A stretch of DNA of 64,000 nt from Nostoc commune NIES-4072. Its GTDB lineage: Bacteria > Cyanobacteriota > Cyanobacteriia > Cyanobacteriales > Nostocaceae. Of the stretch, positions 56,774-64,000 are shown in pieces. Made by a program: the position numbers and the translations under genes. The DNA lies in the NCBI RefSeq assembly GCF_003113895.1, contig NZ_BDUD01000001.1:5762516-5826515 (forward strand), written 5' to 3'. Under the pieces are notes generated by a model. It did no database searches. It saw only the letters and a list, made by a program, of their open reading frames with translations, and was not told the DNA's origin. Every line of letters begins with the position of its first letter. The first letter of the stretch is position 1.

Positions 56774-57396
56774 TGAGTCAATTCCTAAAATTGCGGTACT
56801 ATTCTTGTGACTAAGATTCCGCTTTAGCTTTTAAAAAAGCTAATTATCCTGCTTCCTAAAGTCCAGATAATTCGGCTGCACAAAAAGTTGGCATTACAAT
56901 GAAGAAACAGGTAAAACAAATGGAAGCTAGGAGGCTGTTTCATTAATTGCGGAGTTTATAGAAATTCGGAAGTAGCTCTACTACAGGGCGGAAATCAAGC
57001 TACCATTTTAAAACTTGCAAAAGCCTTGATATACAAAACTTTTGAATTTTAATTTTTGACACTTCGACTCCTTTCGACTGCGCTCAAGATAAGCCGCTCA
57101 GTGTTAACTTTTGACTTCCGCCTTGCGGTACTAGCCCTTGAAATTGAGCGAGAAATTGCTCATTACAAATCTGACAAAATCAATCAAATCAATCATCAGA
57201 TTTTATTTTCTAATTTTTTAGATCCCCCTTAGTCAGTTTTTTTTTTAAGGACTAGGGAGGATCTAAATATTTGATGGCAAATTTAAAAACATATTCTGAG
57301 GTTTTGTTCTGAGGTTATGAGGTTATGCCTGTGGGAGAGCAGGGAGAAAATTTTATTTTGTCCCCCTTATCCCCCTCATCCCCCTCATCCCCTCTG
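56774..57396. other. Non-coding region with repeat remnants
   Basis: About 620 bp without a gene. Contains CTTCGACTCCTTTCGACTGC-type repeat near 57062. An inverted pair AGATCCCCCTTAGTC / GGACTAGGGAGGATCT with a poly-T centre lies at 57220-57264, both dispersed repeat types. It ends in short CCCCTCAT repeats before the oxidoreductase stop. Confidence 0.5.
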
Positions 57397-58479
57397 CTAG
57401 GCTGTCGGGGTCAATGATTGTACTCTTGGTTCCGATTGCCAGTCTAATGGATTCAAAACTCGATCTTCCAGCGCCATCTGCTCAATCAAACTTGCCAGTC
57501 TCAGAGCTTTGAGAGCTTGTTCACCACCTACTGAGGGTTGATTGCCACCGTGTACACAGTTGACAAAATGTTCTAATTCTGCACTTAAGGGTTGAATATT
57601 GCTGGTGTAGACTTTTTCAATTACACCATCTTGCCTGTAAAGTACTTGTCGGTGGTCGCTGAGAGAATTGGCAGTCGTTTGTCGGTGAATTAAAATTTCA
57701 TTCTTGAGAAAATCTGCCTCAGTGAATGAATTTTTGCAATGGGCGACAATCCGGCGAATTTTTCGGTGGGTAACTTTACTGGCGGTCAGAGTAGCAACAA
57801 TACCATTGGCAAACCCCAAGGTGGCAGTTACGTAATCTAAATAACCAGAGTCTAGGGCGCGAGTACCGCTAGCAGTCAATTTCGTAACTGGGGAAGCAGC
57901 TAATTCTAAAAGTAGGTCGATGTCATGGATCATTAAATCCAGCACAACCGAAACATCGTTTGCCCGATCTGAGTAAGGACTCATTCTGTGGGCTTCTAGC
58001 GCCAGCAATTCTTCAGTTTTAAGCACTTGGCTTAGTTCTTTAAAAGCCGGGTTAAAACGCTCAATATGACCCACTTGCAGGATACACCCAGACTCAGCTG
58101 CGGCATTTACTAGGGACTCTGCCTCAGAAATACTGGCTGCGATCGGTTTTTCAATCAAAACATGAATTCCCGCTAACAGACAGTTGATACCCACAGCATA
58201 GTGCAGACGAGTGGGAACAGCTACACAAACTGCATCTACAAGAGGTAGCAGATCACAGTAATCTTCAAAAAAACGCACCTTGTACTTGCTGGCAGTTTCT
58301 AGCCCTCGCTCAACATTAATATCTGCCACTCCGACTAGTTCAACATCTTTCATTGAACTCAGCACGCGAGCGTGATGTTGTCCCATATTACCCACTCCAA
58401 TCACGCCTATGCGGATCGGTCGTGGCTGGTTACGCTGTGTATATAGATTCGGTTCTGCCACTGACATGCTATCTTGCAC
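57397..58479 (-). CDS. Gfo/Idh/MocA-family oxidoreductase
   Basis: An NAD(P)-dependent oxidoreductase, typically acting on sugars or sugar nucleotides. Start most likely GTG 58479, preceded by GAGGAGA at 7-9 nt; the open frame extends to GTG 58503, and ATG 58467 is a third option. 360 residues. Rossmann motif IGVIGVGNMGQHHARVL, then VADINVERG, VCVAVPTRLHY, HVLIEKPIAAS (the EKP motif) and VLDLMIHDIDLLLELA (catalytic Asp/His region). The substrate cannot be assigned. No glycan genes adjacent. Confidence 0.9.
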   Translation of the reverse strand: MQDSMSVAEPNLYTQRNQPRPIRIGVIGVGNMGQHHARVLSSMKDVELVGVADINVERGLETASKYKVRFFEDYCDLLPLVDAVCVAVPTRLHYAVGINCLLAGIHVLIEKPIAASISEAESLVNAAAESGCILQVGHIERFNPAFKELSQVLKTEELLALEAHRMSPYSDRANDVSVVLDLMIHDIDLLLELAASPVTKLTASGTRALDSGYLDYVTATLGFANGIVATLTASKVTHRKIRRIVAHCKNSFTEADFLKNEILIHRQTTANSLSDHRQVLYRQDGVIEKVYTSNIQPLSAELEHFVNCVHGGNQPSVGGEQALKALRLASLIEQMALEDRVLNPLDWQSEPRVQSLTPTA

Positions 58480-59277
58480 TATTATTCTCTCCTCAACCAC
58501 CAAATTTAGAGACGCTACGGCCGTTGGCGTTTATACTCGAAAGCCAGTTACGATCCGTCTAAAACCATCCAGATGGTAACATAGAGCCTATGTTTATGAA
58601 GAATTTCAAAGTTTATCATCGGTTCCCGTAATCCAAATATCTTTTGTATAGATAGTTCGGGTTTGTTTTGGATTTTGCACTTTTTACAATAAATATATGT
58701 CTTTTTGTTAACTTTAAAACATTCAGTAAGACTTAAGTGTAAATTCTTCAAATTTCTAAGGAGCCGCTTTCTCTGCTCTGACTTAACTTGATTGTTGCAC
58801 TTAGGCGATTAATTACCCGGGATCAATTGCTAATTGATACTACTAAAATTACAAAATCAGGAAAAAGTAACACGTATGCTTTTTGAAAGAAAAATGCTAT
58901 TGAAAATTATCGCTCTGAATTAATTGAAAAGATTTTTGTATGATTATTTGCAGCATCCGTCCTAGACACATACTTCTGCAAAGAAGCAAACTACCCATAG
59001 CGTGTGGTAGAGAAAATATTACACTGTTTTTTGAGAAAAACTAGTATCGCAAGGCGGAAGTCAAAAGTCACGCATAATTGTATTCAGAGCTTCTTGCGCC
59101 ATTTGAAATGGTATGTTTATTTACGCCGTACTGCACTACTGTAGATTGTTTCTTGAAAATATCGGTGCGGCGTTGTTTGCCATCACTCACAGGGTTGAGA
59201 AGTGGCTTTGGCATTACTTCCTGACCAAAAATGTTGAGGTGTATTTGGCGATTTAAAATCCAAAATTTGCAACCGAG
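58480..59277. other. Non-coding region upstream of queC
   Basis: About 800 bp between divergent genes, AT-rich, without a credible gene. A preQ1-type riboswitch, plausible before queuosine genes, was looked for before queC but not recognised. Promoters could not be assigned. Confidence 0.45.
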
Positions 59278-59955
59278 ATGAAAGCTGTAATTCTATTATC
59301 TGGGGGATTAGACTCTTCCACAATTTTATACAAAGCTAAGGCTGATGGCTGTGAATGTCATGCTATTTCCTTTGATTATCAGCAGCGACATCGACGAGAG
59401 TTACAGTCAGCCCTGACTGTTGCTCAAAAAGCTGCGATCGCAAAACATCAGGTAGTTAATTTTGATTTACGGCAATGGGGTGGTTCAGCACTTACCGATG
59501 ATGCCATTGATTTACCCCAAGAGCGATCGCTGGATGAAATGTCTCAAAATATTCCTGTCACTTATGTCCCGGCTCGTAATACCATCTTTTTAAGCTTTGC
59601 TCTTGGTTATGCAGAAGCGATCGCGGCTGAACGTGTCTATATCGGCATCAATGCTTTAGATTACTCAGGATATCCTGACTGTCGCCCCGATTATATCCAG
59701 GCAATGCAGGAAGTTTTTCGTCTGGGAACCAAACAAGGGCGTGAGGGACAACCAATAAATATTGTTACACCCCTAATCAACATGAAAAAAACTGAAATCA
59801 TCCAACTAGGGAACGAATTGGGAGTTCCTTGGGAGCTAACTTGGTCTTGCTATGCCGGTGATGATGTCGCCTGTGGTGTATGTGATTCTTGTCGCTTGCG
59901 GCTAGCAGCTTTTGCTGAATTGGAACTCGTTGATCCAGTGGAATATGCTTCTTGA
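59278..59955 (+). CDS. queC: 7-cyano-7-deazaguanine synthase
   Basis: Converts 7-carboxy-7-deazaguanine to preQ0 with ATP and ammonia, in the queuosine/7-deazapurine pathway. 225 residues, normal. The PP-loop SGGLDSS is at residues 8-14 and FDYQQRHRRE follows. TYVPARNTIFLSFALGYAEA and GINALDYSGYPDCRPDY are typical, and the zinc site is built from cysteines in WSCYAGDDVACGVCDSCRLR. Stands alone; no queD or queE adjacent. preQ0 may feed tRNA queuosine or DNA modification. Confidence 0.96.
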   Translation: MKAVILLSGGLDSSTILYKAKADGCECHAISFDYQQRHRRELQSALTVAQKAAIAKHQVVNFDLRQWGGSALTDDAIDLPQERSLDEMSQNIPVTYVPARNTIFLSFALGYAEAIAAERVYIGINALDYSGYPDCRPDYIQAMQEVFRLGTKQGREGQPINIVTPLINMKKTEIIQLGNELGVPWELTWSCYAGDDVACGVCDSCRLRLAAFAELELVDPVEYAS

Positions 59956-60151
59956 GTTAGGAGTGAGGAATTAGGAGTTAAAATCCAATCCAGTTCAGTT
60001 AAGCCCCAAATCCAATGCAAGAGACGTTACATTGCAACGTCTCTACATACCTAAAATTAATACCAAAAATCCTTAACCCAAGCGTATTGAGTTAAAATTC
60101 ATGACTCCAAACCCCACTCCTGTACAAACGCGATTAATCGCGTCTCAACTC

Positions 60152-61546
60152 CTAACTCTCAACTCCTAACTCTTCTAACCGTTGCAGTTGAATTTGATGC
60201 AGGCGTGGGCCAACAATTGATACAATAGTGAATTCGAGATTTTGATACCGGAAAGTTTCGCCTTTGACAGGCATTTTCTGTAACTGATACAGCAAAAAGC
60301 CGCCTAGTGTTTGGTATTCTCTTGTCAAGGGCAAATTGAGATGCAAAACTTCGTTGAGGTCTTCGAGATTGATCTGGGCTTGTACTAAAAATTTATCCTT
60401 ATCTAACATCTGAATCATCAAGTCGTCACTGCTTTCAGATTCGCTGGCGTCGCCAATGATTTCGGCAATGACATCTTTGATTGTCACTAGTCCCACAGTA
60501 GAGCCGAATTCATTCACTACCATGACCATAGCTGGTTTCTCTTGCTGCATCATTGGCAAAAGCTCACTCAGGGACGTGTGTTCGGGAACAAAGCGGGCGG
60601 GACGCATCCAAGATTGGATTTGTGTCTCTAAACTGAGATTTCCTACAGCTAAAGGTTGTGCCAAATCTTTAAAATAAACAATGCCGCGAACATCGTCTAA
60701 TGATTCACCAATCACGGGATAGCGAGAGTAACCAGTAGCAGCCATTTCCTTGAGTAATGCCTGAAAAGTAGCATCTTTTGGCAGCGTGATAATACTGGTG
60801 CGCGGTATCATCACATCTTGGGCCATAACATCTCCAAACTCAAAGACATTATTGAGCAACTCTCGCTCCGCACGCTGTAAACCAGTAGACCCCCATTCTG
60901 TAGAGATAATCAGTTGCAATTCTTCGGGAGTCACAGGTGGCCTCCAGCCTTGACCTGTGTATTGAATGCCAAAAATCCGCAATAAAAAACGAGTTGATTG
61001 GTTGAGAATCCAGATGAAGGGGCCAAAAAAACGCACGATCGCTTTTACCGAAGGCCCCAAAAACCTAGCTAGCTGTTCTGAGTACAGCATGGCTAAGGAT
61101 TTGGGACATAATTCTCCGATCACAATTTGTAGATAGGCAATCAAGAAAAAGGCAATGGGAATTGATAGGGAATGAGCCAAGAAGGTAATCATCCCACTGG
61201 GTAAAGGCCACGATCTTAACCATGCATTAACCAGCACAACAATCGTACTTTCGCCAATCCATCCCAATGCCAAACTGGAGAGGGTAATACCTAACTGAGT
61301 GGTAGATAATAGTCGATCAATACTACGTTGTAGCATTTCGACTGCGATCGCTGGAACATCCCCAGCCTTAACTAGCTGGTGAATACGCGATCGCCGCACG
61401 CTCACCATCGAAAATTCCGCCGTCACAAAAAAGGCATTTATGGCAATCAGCAGTAGCACTGACAATAACCGTAGCGCCACGTCTGTCCAAATTAAATTAG
61501 GAAAACCAATCACCACCAAAGCTCGTGTAAAACTCACGCCCTCCAT
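60152..61546 (-). CDS. CNNM/CorC-type (HlyC/CorC family) membrane protein
   Basis: A 464-residue protein with an N-terminal DUF21/CNNM membrane domain of four helices (LLSVLLLIAINAFFVTAEFSMVSVRRSRI, LGITLSSLALGWIGE, FLAHSLSIPIAFFLIAYLQIVIGELCPKSLAM). Two CBS domains follow (VMIPRTSIITLPKDATFQ, SRYPVIG; HTSLSELLPMMQQ, MVVNEFGSTVGLVTIKDVIAEIIGD). The C-terminal CorC-HlyC domain ends VGPRLHQIQLQRLEEL. The family is linked to magnesium or other divalent-cation export. Single gene. Confidence 0.92.
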   Translation of the reverse strand: MEGVSFTRALVVIGFPNLIWTDVALRLLSVLLLIAINAFFVTAEFSMVSVRRSRIHQLVKAGDVPAIAVEMLQRSIDRLLSTTQLGITLSSLALGWIGESTIVVLVNAWLRSWPLPSGMITFLAHSLSIPIAFFLIAYLQIVIGELCPKSLAMLYSEQLARFLGPSVKAIVRFFGPFIWILNQSTRFLLRIFGIQYTGQGWRPPVTPEELQLIISTEWGSTGLQRAERELLNNVFEFGDVMAQDVMIPRTSIITLPKDATFQALLKEMAATGYSRYPVIGESLDDVRGIVYFKDLAQPLAVGNLSLETQIQSWMRPARFVPEHTSLSELLPMMQQEKPAMVMVVNEFGSTVGLVTIKDVIAEIIGDASESESSDDLMIQMLDKDKFLVQAQINLEDLNEVLHLNLPLTREYQTLGGFLLYQLQKMPVKGETFRYQNLEFTIVSIVGPRLHQIQLQRLEELGVES

Positions 61547-61559
61547 TTAGGGGGATTGG

Positions 61560-61682
61560 GAATAGGGAATAGGGAATAGGGAGTGGGGAGTAAGGAGGGA
61601 GATGAGGGAACAAGGAGAATAACCATGCCCAATGCCCAATGCCCAATGCCCAATGCCCAATACCCAATGCCCAATACCCAAT
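61560..61682. repeat. GGGAATA and CCCAATG heptamer tracts
   Basis: Tandem GGGAATA units (61560-61585) and about eight CCCAATG/CCCAATA units (61626-61682) between the transporter and the membrane-anchored protein gene. Confidence 0.88.
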
Positions 61683-62384
61683 CTACCTTTCTACAGGAAT
61701 ATTCAATGCCTCTAGCTTTAATTCTTGAGCGGGATAATCAGTAAGAGCAAGTGATATTTTCTTGACATCATCAAGTAAAGCTGTGGGAATGCTCACTGTA
61801 CCTGTAAATGCTGGCCCATTTGCAGGCAATTCTGTTGGTAAACCCTCTGTACTAGCACTTAGGGTTCGTCCTTTATCATCGGTAACATCTAAAAAACTAT
61901 ACAGGAAGCGGACAGAATCTTTACCTTTGTTCTGCATTTTCACTTTCAGTAGCAAATCACCACCAGAGTAGCGGACAGATTGTACAGACATGGTTACGCC
62001 CTCACTCAAGGCTGTAACTGGAAAACCTGGCTGGAGTTTTTCTTCAACTACTGCTGGGGGTTTTTCCTCTGGTTTCTGCTTACTGCTATTGGTTTCTTCA
62101 TCATCGTCCTCTAGCTTTTCTGATTTAGCTGCCTTGGTCTTACCCTCAATTCGCGCTTTGACAATTTTCAGAATTTCGTCCTCTTTTAATAGCACTAGAC
62201 CTCCCTGTTGGGAGCTATTTGCCTTATTACTGGCAAATTTGGTTGTAGGACGCCCATCTGGTGTATTTACGCCTTTAAGTGCTGAACTACCTAGTTCAAA
62301 CCCCAAAAGGGCACTCACAGAACCTGCTCCCATCATCAGGATTAACAAAACCAAAGTAAGAAGTACAGTAGAATTTATTTTCAT
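61683..62384 (-). CDS. Membrane-anchored protein of unknown function
   Basis: A 233-residue protein if started at ATG 62384 (MKINSTVLLTLVLLILMMGAGSVSALLGFELG), where a signal-anchor helix begins at once; the frame extends 21 codons further up. An acidic, Lys/Glu-rich linker (KSEKLEDDDEETNSSKQKPEEK) leads to a beta-rich C-terminal domain of about 100 residues (VTALSEGVTMSVQSVRYSGGDLLLKVKMQNKGKDSVRFLYSFLDVTDDKG), similar in style to DUF4352-like telokin folds. Function unknown. Confidence 0.78.
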   Translation of the reverse strand: MKINSTVLLTLVLLILMMGAGSVSALLGFELGSSALKGVNTPDGRPTTKFASNKANSSQQGGLVLLKEDEILKIVKARIEGKTKAAKSEKLEDDDEETNSSKQKPEEKPPAVVEEKLQPGFPVTALSEGVTMSVQSVRYSGGDLLLKVKMQNKGKDSVRFLYSFLDVTDDKGRTLSASTEGLPTELPANGPAFTGTVSIPTALLDDVKKISLALTDYPAQELKLEALNIPVER

Positions 62385-62678
62385 CGCTGACAAGCTATCA
62401 CAATAGAATGCTGGTCTATTTAAGAATAGTGAAGCTTTTGACCTCAATCCTTAAAGGAACTTAATCAATATTAGTCTGCACTATTTTATGATTAAATTAT
62501 GTAGTATAAAAATCTGATAAGCTATTGTCGAGTATTCACAGGTGTAAATGTGTGCTATAATTATAAAATTGGCTAAACTCAGTGCATGAGGTATTTTCTT
62601 CAGTCTAAAATTAGCAAATCGGGTTGACCTAAGAGTTGAAGTAATTTACTCTTATGAACTCGAAAGCGAACAACATAA

Positions 62679-62751
62679 GCGCCTTTGGCCGATTGGGGAG
62701 GCAACGAACTCATAATTCGTCTTCAGGCTGGTTCGATTCCAGCAGGGCGCA
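62679..62751 (+). tRNA. tRNA with CAT anticodon (elongator Met or Ile-CAU)
   Basis: A 73-nt cloverleaf with acceptor pairs GCGCCTT/AGGGCGC and discriminator A. Anticodon stem ACGAA/TTCGT has loop CTCATAA (CAT at 62711-62713). The T arm is GCTGG-TTCGATT-CCAGC. CCA is not encoded. It is not initiator-like: G1 pairs with C72 and the anticodon stem lacks the GGG/CCC pairs. Distinguishing elongator Met from Ile-CAU needs TilS-identity comparison. Confidence 0.93.
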
Positions 62752-62784
62752 CTGAATGATCAAAAAGCAGTAATAGAGGGATAA

Positions 62785-62887
62785 AGGGCATGGGGCATGG
62801 GGCATTGGGCATTGGTCAATAATTAATAGTTATTCTCCCCCTGCTCCCTCATCCCCCACTCCCCACTCCCCACTCCCCACTCCCCAA
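62785..62887. repeat. GGGGCAT and CCCCACT heptamer tracts
   Basis: GGGGCAT/GGGCATT units (62787-62817) and four to five CCCCACT units (62849-62885), just after the tRNA and directly before the secreted-protein stop codon. Confidence 0.88.
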
Positions 62888-62889
62888 TA

Positions 62890-63324
62890 TTACCGAGGTG
62901 GTAAAGTTTCAAACCTAAATTCAGTACCCACTTTGAGTTTGTTGCTATTGAAACGCGGAGACATCATTAGTGATGTGTCATAAGGATTTGGTAAATCAGG
63001 AGTGCGAATGTATGGATCATTGCCAACTTGCTGAGTCAGGACATCATGATATAAAGTGTTAAGCAATTGAGCGTCGCGGGCAATTTCATTTTCTGGGAAG
63101 GAACCACCGAAACTGGAACCAGATCCTAGAAATGAGTCTAGTTGGCGCTTGAGGCTACCATTTTCGTAGAAATTGCGATCGTGACGAAAATAAGCTCGCT
63201 CAAAGGCATCATTTGTAGTTTCAGTTTTGGGGGTTTCCGTTTGGGCAGATGCAACAGAGGGAAAAGCAATACCAGTAGCAACCAGTACCAATAAACCACC
63301 AAAGGTTTTAAATTTTATACCCAC
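62890..63324 (-). CDS. Small exported protein of unknown function
   Basis: A 144-residue protein starting at GTG 63324, which has GAGGAG 8 nt upstream. A signal peptide (GIKFKTFGGLLVLVATGIAFPSVASAQ) is followed by an acidic, Asn/Phe-rich mature region with AYFRHDRNFYENGSLKRQLDSFLG and PDLPNPYDTSLMMSPRF. No recognised domain; it looks conserved-protein-like. Divergent from pyrE across 100 bp. Confidence 0.78.
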   Translation of the reverse strand: MGIKFKTFGGLLVLVATGIAFPSVASAQTETPKTETTNDAFERAYFRHDRNFYENGSLKRQLDSFLGSGSSFGGSFPENEIARDAQLLNTLYHDVLTQQVGNDPYIRTPDLPNPYDTSLMMSPRFNSNKLKVGTEFRFETLPPR

Positions 63325-63424
63325 GTTCCTAACTCCTCAATTTTTGGGCAATCTTAATTTATGCTTAATTTCAGAACTCTGATGAGTTCAACCTTTGGTG
63401 TAGCACAACTTTTAATGTTTTGTA

Positions 63425-64000
63425 ATGACGTATCCTACTGAAACTTTTACCCACTCAGATATTTGGGCAACTACTGCTGATTTAACTATTTTGCGCCACA
63501 AGCTACTAGATTTATTTTGCCAACTTGCTTATCAAGAAGGTGATTTTTTGCTCTCTTCTGGTCTGCGTAGTTCTTATTATGTCAACAAGACACAAGTAAC
63601 ACTCCATCCTCAAGGCGCTTTGGCAGTCGGACGTTTACTGTTTCCTTTGCTACCTGTAGATACACAAGCTGTAGGTGGTTTAACAATGGGGGCTGATCCA
63701 ATTGTGACAGCAGTTAGTATAGTTTCTGTTTATGAAAACCGACCCATACCAGCGCTAATTATTCGCAAGGAAGCCAAGGGTTATGGAACGAGAGCTTATA
63801 TAGAAGGCCCCAATTTACCAGAAGGTGCAAAAGTAGTAGTCTTGGAAGATGTGGTGACAACCGGGCAATCTGCTTTAAAAGCAGTTGAGCGTCTTAAAGA
63901 TGCAGGTTATACCGTAAATCAAATAATTTCACTGGTAGACCGACAGCAAGGTGGAGGTGAGTTGTACCAGTCAGCTGGGTTGAAGTTTGAAACTTTGTTT
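63425..64000 (+). CDS. pyrE: Orotate phosphoribosyltransferase, N-terminal part (cut by window end)
   Basis: Transfers the phosphoribosyl group from PRPP to orotate, giving OMP in pyrimidine synthesis. 192 codons from ATG 63425 to the window edge are open. Family marks are FLLSSGLRSSYYVNKTQVTL, GGLTMGADPIVTAV, IRKEAKGYGTRAYIEG and the PRPP loop VVVLEDVVTTGQSALKA, ending IISLVDRQQGGGE. Only the last few residues lie outside. A fusion to pyrF cannot be excluded. Confidence 0.95.
   Translation, partial: MTYPTETFTHSDIWATTADLTILRHKLLDLFCQLAYQEGDFLLSSGLRSSYYVNKTQVTLHPQGALAVGRLLFPLLPVDTQAVGGLTMGADPIVTAVSIVSVYENRPIPALIIRKEAKGYGTRAYIEGPNLPEGAKVVVLEDVVTTGQSALKAVERLKDAGYTVNQIISLVDRQQGGGELYQSAGLKFETLF

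Noticed and set aside
58480..59277. preQ1 riboswitch before queC
   Set aside because: No recognisable preQ1 aptamer (short hairpin plus A-rich tail) was found close to the start codon.

Overview
The window is chromosomal DNA of a filamentous, Nostoc-like cyanobacterium. The evidence is a psaA-psaB operon, a phycobilisome rod-core linker with a CpcS/CpeS bilin lyase, cyanobacterial-type GlgA and a CAAD-domain protein. Frequent GCGATCGC (HIP1) octamers, tandem heptamer tracts such as CCCCATG, and many small inverted-repeat elements point the same way. No rRNA, CRISPR array, prophage or plasmid backbone was seen. There is one tRNA with a CAT anticodon.

Layout. 0-1.2 kb: the N-terminal part of a DNA methyltransferase cut by the window edge, then a DUF433/DUF5615 toxin-antitoxin-like pair. 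1.3-5.9 kb: psaB and psaA on the minus strand, closed by a terminator. 6.4-8.1 kb: a repeat-rich lipoprotein. 8.4-14.3 kb: two identical 1,727-bp insertion sequences in opposite orientation, each with its own 6-bp target duplication. They flank a histidine-kinase fragment, a glutaminase and a ricin-B-like secreted lectin. 14.4-18.3 kb: a MITE that cut a small gene, a thioredoxin-NHL fusion, a Uma2 nuclease and an RluD-type pseudouridine synthase. 18.6-20.9 kb: orphan cpcG and a cpcS/metallopeptidase-like pair. 21-26 kb: an acyltransferase, glgA and hemC. 26-29.7 kb: a Uma2 fragment, an LprI-like protein, a YegS-type lipid kinase and a metallophosphoesterase.

29.8-35.1 kb holds the strongest candidate for an undescribed system. 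It is a compact minus-strand operon of a fatty acyl-AMP ligase fused to an acyl carrier protein, two tandem cytochromes P450 and an aspartyl/asparaginyl beta-hydroxylase-family enzyme. No NRPS, PKS or thioesterase lies beside it. A 153-bp MITE sits in its probable promoter. 35.4-39.2 kb: a large RTX/beta-helix adhesin-like protein. 40-47 kb: a stress- and envelope-type block (disordered acidic protein, CAAD protein, BON lipoprotein, duplicated YflT-like protein, 1,042-residue membrane coiled-coil repeat protein). 47.7 kb: a second RTX protein. 48.9 kb: ilvD.

50.8-53 kb: an EACC1-caspase two-gene module, a probable conflict or cell-death system. 54.2-55.9 kb: a chromosomal ParM-like actin with a coiled-coil partner, ending in a perfect 16-bp inverted repeat. 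The rest is DedA, a Gfo/Idh/MocA oxidoreductase, queC, a CNNM/CorC-type transporter, two secreted or anchored proteins of unknown function, the tRNA and the start of pyrE, cut by the window edge. All family calls come from reading the translations; no database search was run.
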